Of a stretch of DNA of 64,000 bases, positions 23,301-35,800 are shown piece after piece. The notes under the pieces were generated by a model. That model ran no database searches, was not told the DNA's origin, and saw only the letters and a list, made by a program, of their open reading frames with translations. The DNA comes from Oscheius dolichura. Lineage: Eukaryota; Nematoda; Chromadorea; Rhabditida; Rhabditidae. Numbering within the stretch: position 1 is the stretch's first letter; each line of letters opens with the position of its first letter. The position numbers were made by a program, and so were the translations under genes. The stretch is from the NCBI GenBank assembly GCA_932521035.1, contig OW051496.1:4402001-4466000 (forward strand), given 5' to 3'.

Positions 23301-26300
23301 GGTTGCTCGTTTTAAAAAAAATAGGCTCTGATTTCGGAACAAGTGGCCAAGTACACTTATTCCTCAGATGACACTAACCTCTCGGATCACTTTACTCTTT
23401 TTTGGCCTACGGGACAAGAGGACGTCATAATATTATCATAACTATTATCAAGCGAAAGAGTCCAAAAAGGCAAGAGCCTACCGCTGTCGAGGCGTGGCGG
23501 CGTGTCTTCCCCGTCGTCCTCCTCTTCAATTCTGTCATGCACCGGATGCGTCTTGCCGTTCTTTTCACAGGCACACTGTACCGACGAGGAAGCGGCTGCC
23601 TCCTGGTGGCTATGGTGGTGACTATGGCCATCGTTCTCGTGGCAGCAGAAGCCCCGATCGGAGGCCGCTCCAATACAGAGGACACAGACGAAGAATATGA
23701 GGAAGGAGCCGATGAGCACAGCGAGGAGACTGTTGTGGAAGAGGGTCGAGTCCATGACTAGCGAAAAACTGGCACCTCAAAACTCCGCCTCTCAGCGGCC
23801 GGCGACAACCGCAAAAGAGAGAGTGGGTCTCTGGGGACGAGCACAGGTGATGAACAGGGGAGGAGAGGTGTCGAGAGCCCCACCAACACCGCCAATTGCC
23901 GCCCATTGACGTAGGTTTGGGAGATTTTGGAAGCAGATAACGGATGTTCGGCCCGCGATCGGAGGGCTTGCTAGGTAAACCACGGGGTTCATTTGGGGGA
24001 GCCGCCAGATAAATGACCCCGGCTTATTTCCTCCACTTTTTCTTGGACAACAAGAAGAAAACATAATATCTACAACGCGAGAAAGGTCTAGAAACAGCTC
24101 TGGTCCTATCAGAGGATCCGGACGAGAATAACGGGCGGGTGAAGATATTTGTCGCGTTATGAACGTAAAAAATGAAAAACAGCATGACTGCTGAAAGAGG
24201 AGGACGTCTAACATTACTTGTGAGACTCAACTGGCTAACTGAAGAAGGATGACGGGCCGGAGGAAAGGAAGTACGAGGGACAGCTCAGTTTATCCGAGAG
24301 TATTTTTACACCTATAGCGGTCAAAGGTTGACTGGGATCACCCATCAGGTGTCGTTTAGAGTTAGGTCGGGGGGCCGGGTACTAGGCTAACGGGCAATTC
24401 GACTCTTATATGAGAGAGGACAGGAGGGGGAGAGGACTGGGGTTCACGAAAAGCAAGCTATCCAACTTGATAGGTAGCTCAAATATCTAGAATATCAAAG
24501 CTAGAAGATAAATTGAAAGCAAAAGAGAGTAAGAGTCTCGAGAACAGAAGACCAAAAGAGGAGAACGGGGGAACGTGCCCCCATAGGAAGAGCCAAGTAA
24601 TTGTAAAGGATCCAGAGTCCTCCCAGGACTGGACACGGCTCATAAAACAACACCTGAAGAAGCGGAAGACGTGGATAATTGAGGTCTGTGCTTGAATTAA
24701 AAGCCGCCTTGCTATTACACTCTGCTTCCACTGGGGCAGCCTCATAGCTGTCAGTCCCTGCTCTCGCAACAACATATTGTCGCTGTAAGAGACAGACACG
24801 ACTACTGGAAAGTGGCACGGGGGAGGAGGACGGCCCGGAAAGGAGGGGAGATTACCTGTTGCGGAACGGTGACCCTCGCGACCTGTGGAGAGAGCGCCAT
24901 AGCGGCGACTACTAGAGGAGAGCTTGGATCAATGCTGGGCCACGCCCCCAGAAAACTTTAAGCAAATGAAATAAGAATACTTTACAGTATATGAGGAGGA
25001 GATTACCGGGGGGAGGTCGGTGAGGGGTCGGGCTGGGAGGCAGAGTCAAAATGGCACTGATCGGTGGGCCACGAGCACCGGAAGAGGCACCGGAAACGAA
25101 CAAAAACAACCCAGACCATGGCCATTTATAGCCATTTTTGAGAAATAAAAGAAGGTGATCAGAACAATAAGAGGGTGGAAAGGGTTCAGGGGAGGATGGC
25201 AGAGGGTGCTACAGTTCGTCGGGTCATTTTCGAGGGATTGTTGTTTTTGAAATAGCAGAGGAGGATCTCCTCCTTTATGGTACAATAATACCCGCCCATT
25301 GTGATCCTACAGAAATAGAGCTGTTTTAAGGATATTGGCATCTTGTGAATAAGACGGCCGGAAGTCCAAATTAGGCGTCGTACGAGTGGCCGGAAAAGAG
25401 TTGTTGCGTCGGCTAGCAGGGCGCCAAGAATCTCCCTTCCCCTCCCTATCTCCAATTTGCTTGGGTTTCTTAGAAGCGATCACAAGTATGAAAAGCTAGA
25501 CAGGATTGGAATTGCTCTGTCTGCTCCCCGGGAAATACGACAAACCCCAAGAATAGCTGGCTATTCTCTTCCTGCTCCCGGCCCGTCATGTTCAGTCTCG
25601 TATTTCTGATTGAGTATGCAAATCAGATTGACTGCTCGGATTTCTCTCGGGAGATCAAAAAGATACCTCTCGGCTCCCGAAGGGATATATTGTAATTACT
25701 TCTCCTTTTCTCATTTCTTTTCTCCTCAGCCTCTGCCCCTTCGAAAACAGAAGAAAAAAACGTCACAAATGAGGTTTCCGGTGAGAGAAAGGAGTAATTA
25801 CCGGGAGAGGCTCATGGGGGAGCCAGCAATCAGGCGCCACTTGTGCCCCCAGCTGATCTTATTTGATGCGTCGACGAGAGCAGGACCCGGAGAGGAACTC
25901 CTCACCATCTCGTATGCTAATTAGCCCCTCGGAATATTGGATTAAGCGGGCGACTGGATTAAAGCGAGAGGGCACTCCCCCGGCCAAGGAGGGTAGACTA
26001 CGGGACAGAGAGAACGAGGCCGGTCAGCAGACTCACATTCAACAGCCGGACAAGGTCCGAGTTCATCTCCGGCAGGGGCTTCGATGAGGCCGGGTCACAC
26101 AACGCGACCATTGAGTCCAACGACGACAGGATCTGAAATTGCTCGTCTCTTCGGTAAGGGACGATGGTCCGAGTTTACCGAAGGAGGTGGCGGAGGACTG
26201 CGGACCCGTTTATTGCACCACATTCTACAGGGACCAACTAAAACAGATCAGCTGATAATGACTAATGGCAGTGAGAATAGGGACGAGGGGGGACAATGTT

Positions 26301-28040
26301 TGAGCCTGTAGTCCCCCGAGCACTTGACACTGTTGATCCCTCAGGGCCACCCCTCTAGTCGCCATCCCTCTCACCTTCTGTGTCCCGGCCAGCTCGTCTG
26401 CCACCGGCTTGTCCACGGCCCTTGTACAACCATCCGGATGACAGGAGTCTCCTCCTAAATATTGTTTTCCATTTGTCACTATTTTACGAGTCAACAAGCG
26501 GGAGTAGTAGACACCTACCCGGAGCATCGCCATTGAGATACGTCGAAGGGGACGAGTGGAGCTGTCTCCATTTATCGGTGGAGACTGCCGCCAGGATGGA
26601 TGACTGAAAACGTCATTTGTCTACCGTTTAGGAGAAGAAAGGGAGGGGGGCAACAGTTAGTGGCAGAAGTGGGTGGCCGGTCACTTCCACTCACGTCTGG
26701 AGTATCTTTCCTGTGAATTTCAAGGGCTTTCTAAATTGGCCCCGTTCTTCTGTTACCGTCTCTTTATAAAACGATCTCTCACCTTCAACTTCCTGTTCTG
26801 GTTGTATTTCCGGAGGTTTTCCACGACTTCCTGCATGTGTCTCCTCGGGGCGAAGTGTTCCCTGTCCCGTATCCATTCATGACTTATGGCCTAGATAGAT
26901 CTCCTCTTCCCTTTCCTTTATATTCCCACCTCCGAGGCAGATATCCTCCTGTCCTGGTCGACTGTCAACAACTTCCTCAGAAGATCCTTGGCAGATCCAG
27001 AGATGAGCGACCAGTTGGCCGTGATCTGCTCGTAGATGCCGCTCCGAATCCCGGCGTAGACCTCTTCCGTACTGCCGGTAAAGGGCAATCTGCCCGATAG
27101 GAGCAGGTAAAGGACAACCCCGGCAGACCACATGTCTGTCTAAAACCGAGAAAAAAAGTTAAGATACGTCAGTCTGCCCACCTTTGTCCCATAATCTTCG
27201 TTGCCTACCACTTCAGGCGACATAAATTGTGCTACTCCTACTCTCCCTGAAAATAGATCCGTACTCAAAATGTGACAACGGTCCTTACCCCCGTGATATG
27301 TACTAGTTGGCGTGGCCAGTTTCACAGCTACTCCGAAGCCGCACAATTTTAGCGGAGCCGAGTTGTCAGAACTGTAAAAGTGTTCAAAATGGAAAAGGAG
27401 TCCTCCTACCTGGCCAGGTTGATATTGTGCGGTCGGATGTCCCTGTGGACTATGCCATTCGAATGAAGATACTCTAACGCTTGCAGAAGTTGACGCATGT
27501 AGTGGCTGAAGGAGAAGGAATGGACGGTAATGAGAAGGGAGGATACCTGACGACGGCCTCCGAGTAGACGAACCCATTGCCGGCCCGCTTGACGACCTCG
27601 AAGCAGATGTCCTCCGCGTCGAGGTACTCGAAGACGAGGTGGACCGATCTAGATATTGTCTCATCCGGAGGAGGACCCTGAAACTTACTTGTCCCCGGCT
27701 ATGACGTCCTTCAGCTCACAGATGTACTGGTGTTTCAGGGAGGCGCACATCTCCAGCTCCGCGTCCACTTCTAAATGTCAGCTGGTGAGAAAAAGAAAGA
27801 GAGAAAGGACAGTACCTTGCCTACCGAGGCCCGTGTTGGCTTCATATCGTTGAAGATCGATGGTTTTAATGCAATATTGAACCTGTGTTGTTCGATGTGT
27901 GGCGCGGTGGATGACGGAGAGGGGACCCCTGAGGAAGTGACCGTACGAGGGGGAGGAGGAGGGGATTACCTCTCTATAAGCTCGCCAAGCTGATAGTGGT
28001 GAGCGAGCAGCGCCGACTCGTCGGGAGTCTGGCCGTCCAT
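20310..28040 (-). CDS. lin-2: LIN-2/CASK membrane-associated guanylate kinase
   Basis: Scaffold that in worms works with LIN-7 and LIN-10 to localise receptors at epithelial junctions and synapses. Order read on the minus strand: start MDGQTPDES (28040); CaMK-like kinase ([19 protein letters not shown] lysine in [23 protein letters not shown] in [29 protein letters not shown]) to about 26700; L27 region ([13 protein letters not shown] near 26040-26130, [14 protein letters not shown] near 22930-23000, LYDKISQL near 22760); [13 protein letters not shown] ([33 protein letters not shown]) about 22000-21580; SH3 ([24 protein letters not shown]) about 21550-21300; hook and guanylate kinase ([49 protein letters not shown]) about 21170-20570; C-terminus [10 protein letters not shown]. 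The order matches CASK end to end. DFG is replaced by GFG, as in CASK. Some L27-region junctions between 22.9 and 26.0 kb are unresolved. Confidence 0.96.
23387..23755 (-). CDS. small His-rich single-pass membrane protein nested in lin-2
   Basis: Starts at a true ATG (23755). Residues 8-27 form a hydrophobic segment ([20 protein letters not shown]). It is followed by a Cys/His-rich cytoplasmic or luminal stretch ([16 protein letters not shown]), CACEKNG, and an acidic EEEDDGED tail. A donor (GTAGGC) at about 23481 and an acceptor (CCGTAG) at 23407 join in phase to a last exon encoding QKRVK and a stop; reading through gives the same end with extra residues. It lies on the same strand within a roughly 2.9-kb lin-2 intron. 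The His cluster suggests metal binding, but no family was recognised. It could instead be an alternative first exon of lin-2, although the in-frame stop argues against that. Confidence 0.5.
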   Translation of the reverse strand: MDSTLFHNSLLAVLIGSFLIFFVCVLCIGAASDRGFCCHENDGHSHHHSHQEAAASSSVQCACEKNGKTHPVHDRIEEEDDGEDTPPRLDSGRLLPFWTLSLDNSYDNIMTSSCPVGQKRVK

Positions 28041-28329
28041 TCAGACGACATGCAGACTGCTGGGATTCTATAAATATCATCGACATGTGATCAGAAGAGA
28101 GAGACAGAACAAGAAAAAGAGAGGAAATTGTTGTGGGAGGAGTGAGTCAGCCGGCCGAGAATGAATGAGACGAGCCTTTTTACAGGGAAGGAAGAGAGGA
28201 CCAAGGGGATTTCTAATGGCGGCCCTGCTGGAAATGCATGTGCCGTCTCTTAGCCTTCCGACTAAAAGGCAAAAACGAGGCTCTATCCATGAAATATTCT
28301 CAAGGATGAGAAAAGGGGAAGGGGCTGAG

Positions 28330-28800
28330 CAACAAGAGACAAACAACTGATACCGACAGGTTGATGAATGGCCGGGCCAGGGAGGGACAGCCGCCGGAGA
28401 CGCACTCTCTCTGTATGGAATGGGCTCTAATTAAGAGGAAGAAGGAGACAAGGAGATCAACTGTTTCGAGCAACATAACGAGCAGGTAATATTTGCCAAA
28501 AGAAAGCTGTGACACGGCTGCGAAGTACGCAAACACTTGGAGAAACGTGTGACTTTGAAATCGACACCATCTACTGCTTTTCTTCAGATCCGATTTCAAT
28601 CTTATCAGTCGGGGCAACACTGATCGACAACGTCTTCTTCTAGGAGAAAGAGATGGGAAAAGGGAGAAATGGAAAGGAGGAGGGGAACACTTCCGGACAG
28701 CCGGAGATGACCAAGACGCGGCGGGTTGAAAGTTGATAGGGGCGGCGAGGACCGAGAAAGTGATAAGGCCAGATAGCTGCGACAAGATGTGCAAATATTT
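28330..28800 (-). CDS. possible exons of an unknown membrane protein
   Basis: One minus-strand frame contains three hydrophobic blocks (LSGLITFSVLAAP; FLQVFAYFAAVSQL; YYLLVMLLETVDLLVSFFLL) and a CVSGGC motif. The frame is open for 164 codons but opens on TTG, and no ATG or clean splice pair was found. It may be a fragment of a polytopic membrane protein or a chance pyrimidine-rich frame, since such frames favour Leu, Phe and Ser codons. Confidence 0.25.
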
Positions 28801-30117
28801 ATTCGGAAGGCTAGCGGTGGATTTGATTCGGAGCAGCTTGTCTTGTCTCCCCGGAATGTATCTGGTCTTTTACCTTTCCCGTTGGAGGAAGCCGTGGTTG
28901 TGGAATGGCTTCCTCCTGGGCCTAGACGAAGAGGTCTCCAGCTGCTGGGGGAGACTGGAGGAGGGGAGAAAAAGAGGAGGGAATGGTATCGTCTCCTCGC
29001 CGACGGAGGCAGTTAATGGTGTGAATCGCATTGTGTGGAAGAGGGAGAAGAGATTCCCAGGCCGAACTCAACAACATTTGGAGAGGAACCAAAAACAGCA
29101 GTGGAAGAGACTTGCCTTTGTTTACACGTGGACCAGGCATGATCAATAATTACAATGAGCCAAATGTAAGGTAGAGGAGAGAAATTTCCCCCTCGTCCCG
29201 CCGGCTACCAATTATATTATTCTCCGGCTCCGTTGTTTTCTATCCATCCAATCTCATCCGGGTCCTGATGCGAAAAAAAGAGGAGGGAGGATACGACGAC
29301 ACACCTGTATTGTTGAGATATCAAAGGCGCGCCAATTGAATAAGGAACGCAGAGTAAATAGAGTGATTCAGAGGGGCTGGGCAGGAACTGGCCCGTAACC
29401 GAGAGAGGCAGGGGAGGGGGACGGGGGGAGAGGGTGAGTAGTACTTGCTCGGGTTACTGGTGAAACGACAAAACAACGAAGAGAAGTCTCCTCCCGTGTT
29501 CGAGAGGGTGTAAAACGGGAGGCTCGGAGTGATGGCGTCGGCAGATATTGTAATAGCTGGGAGAGGAGAGAACATATGCTGGTGGTGGACACTCCCGTAG
29601 TGGACACAAACTCGGCTACAAGGTGACACATTTCCGGCCAGAGGAGGGGGATGAGGAGGGGGAGGCCACCTACAGTCATGAATACGGAAGACGCGCCCAA
29701 GAGTCTTTAGAACTGCTTCTAGGCAACGGAGTCTCAGAGGAGGGCACGATATACGGGGGTACGGAGAGAAGGCAGCCTATATGGGTATACTAAACACTGT
29801 CCCTGTAAAAGAAATCAATGTTATAAAGGCCCCGATGGCAGGCAACCCCACCGTTCGCTTGTGAAGGCGAGCATTTTGGCGACCAAGCGCTACCAGGGCG
29901 TGGGCAGACTGTGGCGGGACCAGACACCGAAATATCTAATTTCCTTGTAAGGAGATAAAAAATGTCTCTAGTGGGAGTTACGTGCCAAAATGGCGGCCAA
30001 AGTGGCGGGCAATTTTTCTTTTCGTCCGCCGGCCATCGTTCATAATCGGACGCTGCTGGTCGGGCCTTAGCCCAGCCATCCTCCACTCTCTCCCCCCGTC
30101 TGCCTAATAGGTGTCTA

Positions 30118-30290
30118 ATGAGTAAGCACGGGAGGAGGAGAAGGGGGACTGCCCCCGAAATGCGTGAAGACATCGAAATTGAGCAACTTATCCACACGGG
30201 AGGCATTGATTCGGTCGAACCTTTAATTAAGCAGGCCGAAGTGGCCCCCCGGGCCAGTGGTCCTTTCAACAGGCCGTTCGGGGGCGAGGT
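30118..30290 (+). CDS. possible first exon, unknown protein
   Basis: A true ATG opens a 57-codon frame (MSKHGRRRRGTAPEM...) that ends at a good GTAAGC donor. Composition is basic then acidic, and no family is recognised. No matching downstream exon was found before the EB-like gene at 31236, though the exon could belong to that gene's 5' end. Confidence 0.2.
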
Positions 30291-31235
30291 AAGCCAAATG
30301 GCGTTGGCACTTTGATGGCATGATCAGGAAATGAACTGGAGGACGGGAGAACGGCACTGCCAGGGAGGATACAGTAGGGACGGAGAGACTTCTCTTCTCG
30401 AAAAGAAATGAGATATTTGAACAAGTTCATGAGGAGACACATATTTTTGAAGTGGCCGGAGCTGCGTGTGAACAGGGGCCGCCTTCACTGCCTCCCCCTC
30501 TCTGAGACATGAATAATGAGATGCGAAAGAGACAAAAGAGACGACGCGTCCGGGAGAGCTCCCCGCGTGGGGTACGGCCACTGTTCGCTACCGGAAACGG
30601 AAATTTCCCATCGAAGGGAGGCAGAGAGGAGGGGCAGTCGACTAGCTTCCGTGATGTGATGATCGGCCACTACTGGAATGATCCCCCGACACGAGGAGAC
30701 CTCTTTTGAAGTCTTCTACTCACTATAAGACCATTTAACCTACAGTAACCACCCGAGTCGTCGTCTCTCCCACGCGGTGGCGGCCACGTCCCGGAGGTGA
30801 CCCGCCGCAGTCGGTAACGAGCTTGAAGAAGCGCGTTGGCAAATTGGAGATTATCCAGCGTTGAGTATTGATTTTGAGACCTTTTGGAGAGATGCGTCAA
30901 GTTGGAATTACGACAGCTGTCCATCGCACGTCAACGAGTCACTCCTATTCCGATGAACCCATCTCCGGCCGCCAATATATCCCCCGGATTCCTTTCTCTT
31001 ACGTGTTTTGAGTCGATGAAGACACGACGTTGGACGAAGACTCAATGACTGGGCCAAGGCATCTCTATGGGTTTGGGGACGGTAGAAGGCGAGATGACTG
31101 GCGACCTCTTTCAAGATTCAGAAGAACGGGCCGAAGTATAGTAGCCAGTCGAAGGTGGAGACCATTGAACAGGTCGAACCCCAGCCGCTTACCGGATTTG
31201 AGACCGACTCATTTTCCGACTTGGGCTGTATTCGG

Positions 31236-32365
31236 ATGGCTGCCATCGACTGCCCCACCAAAAAAGAATATAGTTCCGCCTCTCGGGCGAGATTACAGTA
31301 CTGGGTACTATCTCCTCTCATCACTCAACTTTTATTCCGAGAATTTTAGTTTCTTCCCCGCGTGGGTCAGGCTCTATCCCTCGCTGAACTGAGCACCGGA
31401 ATCGCCTACTGTCAGCTGCTGGCCGACCTCTACCCCGCCTCCCTGGAGAGGAAAAAAATCAAACTGATTGCCTGCCACGAACTGGACAGAGTTCACAATT
31501 GGAAACTATTCCAACAGGCCCTCAGAAGACTGCACGTGGCGAAGGAGGTGGACATCCTCCAGAGGATTAGGCCATACAGTCCCGGAAATCTGGACTTTTG
31601 CCGGTGGTTCGTCTCCTTCTTCGAGGCGAACAAGAACCGGCCACAACCCACCCAGACGGCCAGCAGCACTTCCACTTTTGTAATCTCTTCGAGGTAAGGG
31701 GCATTGGGTTGAACATTAGATACTTCAGCAGGGATGCAATGATCCTCCACGCGGTGCCCATGGGGGACAGGGCCTTGATGATCACTCAGAGGACGGCGGA
31801 GAGAAGACGAGCCATTGAGGGCGAGGAAGAGATGAGGACGGCCGAGTGGATGGAGGAAAGTGCCGAGGACAGGACGAGGCTCTCCTCCACGGGAATCACC
31901 CCCACCCGAAGATCCAGCGGGGAGACTTGCCCGATAACGCCGAGGACCGTCACGTTGAACAGGGGCAGCCGGGTGGACGAGGGCGACGAAGAAGGCCAGA
32001 CGGTGCGGCTAAACAGGACGCCAGAAGACTCCTCGGCTAGGAACAAGACGTTCAGGGTGGACACCCGCTACCCTCGGATCGGAGGCCTGGAGACACCTCA
32101 ATCGAACCCGATTGTGTGGGAGGAAGACGAGCCGGCAGTGATCCGAGAGGCAGCCAAGGAGCTGCGGGAGCAGGAGATGATGCAATCTCCGTCGAGGAAA
32201 TATATCACGCCTCGCTTCTCCACCCCGATGCCGAAAGATTCACAGGAGAACGCGGCCTCATGGGAATGGAAATCTGCCGATGATTTCTTCCGAAATGAGT
32301 CGGTTCCGGATTCCGTTGAGGATCCTCTCCCCCTGCTGAAGGAAGACGTCTCTGTGTCCGAGTAG
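31236..32365 (+). CDS. EB1-type calponin-homology protein without an evident EBH domain
   Basis: Three exons (31236-31304, 31350-31693, 31739-32365), phases consistent, about 346 residues. The spliced N-terminus (RARLQYW/FLPRVGQALSLAEL) aligns without gaps to the EB-family CH domain, followed by STGIAYCQLLADLYP, the counterpart of EB1 SGAAYCQFMDMLFP. KIKLIACHELDRVHNWKLFQ and GNLDFCRWFVSFFEAN match EB1 EYIHNFKLLQ and NLDFIQWFKKFYDAN. This domain binds growing microtubule plus ends. The C-terminal 210 residues are acidic, Ser/Thr/Pro-rich, with TPTRRSSGE and REAAKELREQEMM. I see no coiled-coil EBH motif and no terminal EEY/F. Either an extra 5' exon adds residues or the ATG at 31236 is the start; no acceptor decides it. 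It may have lost dimerisation and partner recruitment (inference). Confidence 0.82.
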
Positions 32366-32884
32366 CTGTTACCCCTATCTTCTCCATCAACCGAAGATCT
32401 TTAATGAAAAAAAAAATAAATTATATAAGGCAGTGTGTGTTATCTATGCCATATTATTCCAAACATAACATAAAATAAAAAAGATAATATTTATAAGACC
32501 TCAAGTTATACAGATGCTCAAACATAGTACGTACATCATCATTTTAAAGCATACAAAGAGAATAGAAAGGTACTCCCCGCCGTACTACTTATCTTTCTTA
32601 TATACAACTCTCATACACCAGGATATATTCACCGTAGAAGCTTAGGAGGCCTGGGGAGGACCGGTTAAAATAACATTGCCCGTTGTCGAGTCATGGCAGA
32701 ATCATCAACAATTAAAATATAACGGGAAATTGCGTCCATTTCGTAGCCTAGTATCCGTTTATAATTTTTCACGCGTAAAAATAACAATATCGCTGTACTT
32801 AAAACAAGGTATGCTTTGCAAATTAGGGAAGGACCCTAGACAAGCAAATCCTCTCCGTAAGAGGATGGTACATTTAGTCAAAAC

Positions 32885-35800
32885 TCATTGAGGATTGGGG
32901 TTCCGAATTTGCTGCCGTACATCAGCCACCACGTTGTTAAGAGTATTAGCGAATGTTGCTGGACAGAAACCACTGGTAGGGATCTAAAACATTCAATGTA
33001 AACCCTGTTTTCTAACTGTGCAATGTCAGCAAACGATGAATGAAAAAACTTACTTTGGATACTGTAGTCGACGGTGTGGCAATTACAGCTTGGGATGTGT
33101 TCTGCGTTTGAGGTAATGACTGGGGTGATGGCCGTTGCTGTGTGAGCGGAGCAAGATTAGCCACAACTTCGGGAGGAGCATATTGTCGGAGGAACTGATT
33201 TTCGTTTTCAAGGTGTGTTAGCTAAAACGATTTTTTGTGAATAATTATTTGTGGATAAAGCAAACTAACCTTTTGTTCAAGTTCCACAATATTTTGACGA
33301 AGAACCTCAATCTCTTCACGAACGGCAAAAGTAAGATGAGTCTTCACCAAATCCATAGCCTGTTCAATTTTATTATCAATATTGGGGAACGGAGCTCCAT
33401 TTGCAGCAGCGACACTGAAATCCCAAATTACTATTTCAAAAAGATTATTTCAGTCACACAGCCTGTGTTTTTTTTTGTTATAACTACATCCAGCGAAAAA
33501 TATAGTACACAAAACAAAAGGGTCTCGTCATAGTATAACCTTCTACTTAGCACCACCTAGATAAATCTAACAAACATTTTCATGATAGGTGTATGAGATA
33601 ATCTCAGCATTTCAAAAATAGATTTTTGTTCAAAAGAATAAAAGGAGTGGGAAATTTTTTTGTTCTCCACTTACCGGGTAGTCCCAGCTTGGGCAGTCAC
33701 CTTTACCGATTCCAGTCCAGGTGTTACAGGTGTATTTGGTGGGATGCTGTTGGAAGGGCTACTAGGAGTATATTCAAAGTACTGTTCTGGACTTTGAGCG
33801 ACAGGGGTGCCGGGAGGGGTAATAGGAAGTGTCTTTGTAAGAATATTATGACGGGAAAGCAAGGTCAACGATGAGTCCAGCTCTTCCACAGAATGCATTC
33901 TTCCCCATCCTCCAAAGAGAGGCGTTGTATGCATAACTGACGCAGACATACTTCCTTCTTTTTATGCTCCAATGCTGGACTGTAATAGGACGATGAAGCA
34001 AAAGATATTAGAAAGTAGGATAAAAAGGGCTAGAGGTGAGGAAATTTTGTAAGAGGAATGAAATAGATAAAGAGCCAGCTGACCAAACAGCGAGATAGCA
34101 TTTATTTGTGGTCGATGGATATGAGCTGGCTCGTTGGACGGTAGAACAAAGAGTGCCCAATGGAGAAAAGGTCTCACAATTAGACAACATGAATAATAGG
34201 TGACCGTGCGCATATTGAAAAACAAACATTGCAAGGCATAAGCCTCATTGAAATAAGCACACGAGGTCAAACAAGATGGGGCCCCCATCGTGTCGTAGAT
34301 CAAAAACAATAGGATCGAAGGAAAAGATAAACTGATGGAACCTAGGGAAACAATAGTTGATCAAGCAGCTGCCACACGCCACAACATGCGTCTAAAGGCC
34401 ACTGAAAGCTTGAGATTCTTTTACCCTACATTGTACATTGGCGAAACATAGAGAGAAAGACTACCAAAACAACAGCGTGTGACGTAGAAAAAATGGAAAT
34501 AGCGATCCTTCCGGGTCATAATAATAGTAGTAGGGCCGGGTTTACGCTATGCTAATTTGAATGTCCTTTTTATAAGTCTCGCTGTCCACAAAAATAGTAC
34601 ACTTTAATGCTAAGTTGTGATCAGTATGTAAAATGGCAACGAAGTCAACGAAACTGCAGCGTTGAGGTAGCAACGGGCTCAACCTCAAGTGTGCAAACGC
34701 TGAGTGGTATTATTTCATACTCACTATCGGTATTGTTAGCTACTCGGTGATCTTATGGTTGTGGGGGGCTAACAGGAATAGACATTATATTTCTTTAGCA
34801 AAAGTCATCGCCTGGCAGCTTGATCACAAAACAGCTTTTATGCCTCTCCATGTCCGCTCAAACCCAACTTGGCCTCGCAAGCTCTTTTACAAACACTGAT
34901 GGGGACTCGAAAGAGCGCAAAAAAATTCGCTTGCCCCACAGAAAAGCAAGGAAGTAGGGAATCCCTGATTGACTGAAAAGCTCGAAGAGCAAGCCACGCA
35001 ACCAGATGGCGGCGAATTGTGCTGTCTTATCTTCCCAGAAATAGAGAAGATACGAGAGATGGTACTTCCCCACAGAGCTGTTTATTCCATTTCGACGACG
35101 CGATGCCCTATCAATATTGTAATGCTGTTGATAAAATTTTCTGAAGTACAGCTGTATAACAAGAAAGCTCTGCTCTTCTTGAACAAAACGCGACAAATAA
35201 TATCAAAAGACCAAAGACTGTTGAAACCACTGAAATTACTGACTACTGAGCTGTACAACCAGCGGGCGGAAAAAATGGCTATTTGGACAATCATAAATGG
35301 GCACAAGTTTCACAAGGAACGTATTGGTATGGCAAGGAAAGCATCGAACACATCAAACTGTTCTGTCTTTGTTCGTCGTTTTGAAGGAATGATTATTGAA
35401 CTGATGACGTTCGAAGACCACCTCTTAGGTATACATAACGACTTCAGACTCATTATCAGTAATAAGAGCTTTCACAATGAAACTGTTGAGTGAGGGGTTT
35501 CTAATCTGATAGGGTCAGAATAATGAGCATAAGCAGAAGAGAGGATACATAGCTGAATTTTTTGAGCACAAATTGAACAATACTTGCGTGCATGCCGGGT
35601 GCCGGTTGTAAAGAACTCTTGAACTCTGATTTGATCATGACCAGGTGACACAATTAAACAGTGGCCGATAGAACTCATAAAGCGTTTAATATGCGAGAAA
35701 CCAGAATATCTCTAGAACACGAACAATAAGTGGTGAATCACCTTTAGGGCGGGCCAAAGTCAAATTCTAGCATATGAGGATCATCAGGTTTTCCAATCTC

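Larger units (their letters stand above)
28041..31235. other. 3.2 kb with only weak coding candidates
   Basis: Upstream of lin-2 on its strand and upstream of the EB-like gene on the other, so it probably holds both promoters. Two weak candidates inside it are listed separately. A minus-strand frame at 29368-29700 has a hydrophobic start but no convincing exon boundaries. Confidence 0.35.

Noticed and set aside
24479-24818. hydrophobic minus-strand frames in the lin-2 intron
   Set aside because: They do not join in phase with LIN-2 exons and look like pyrimidine-rich intron sequence read as Leu/Phe/Ser.
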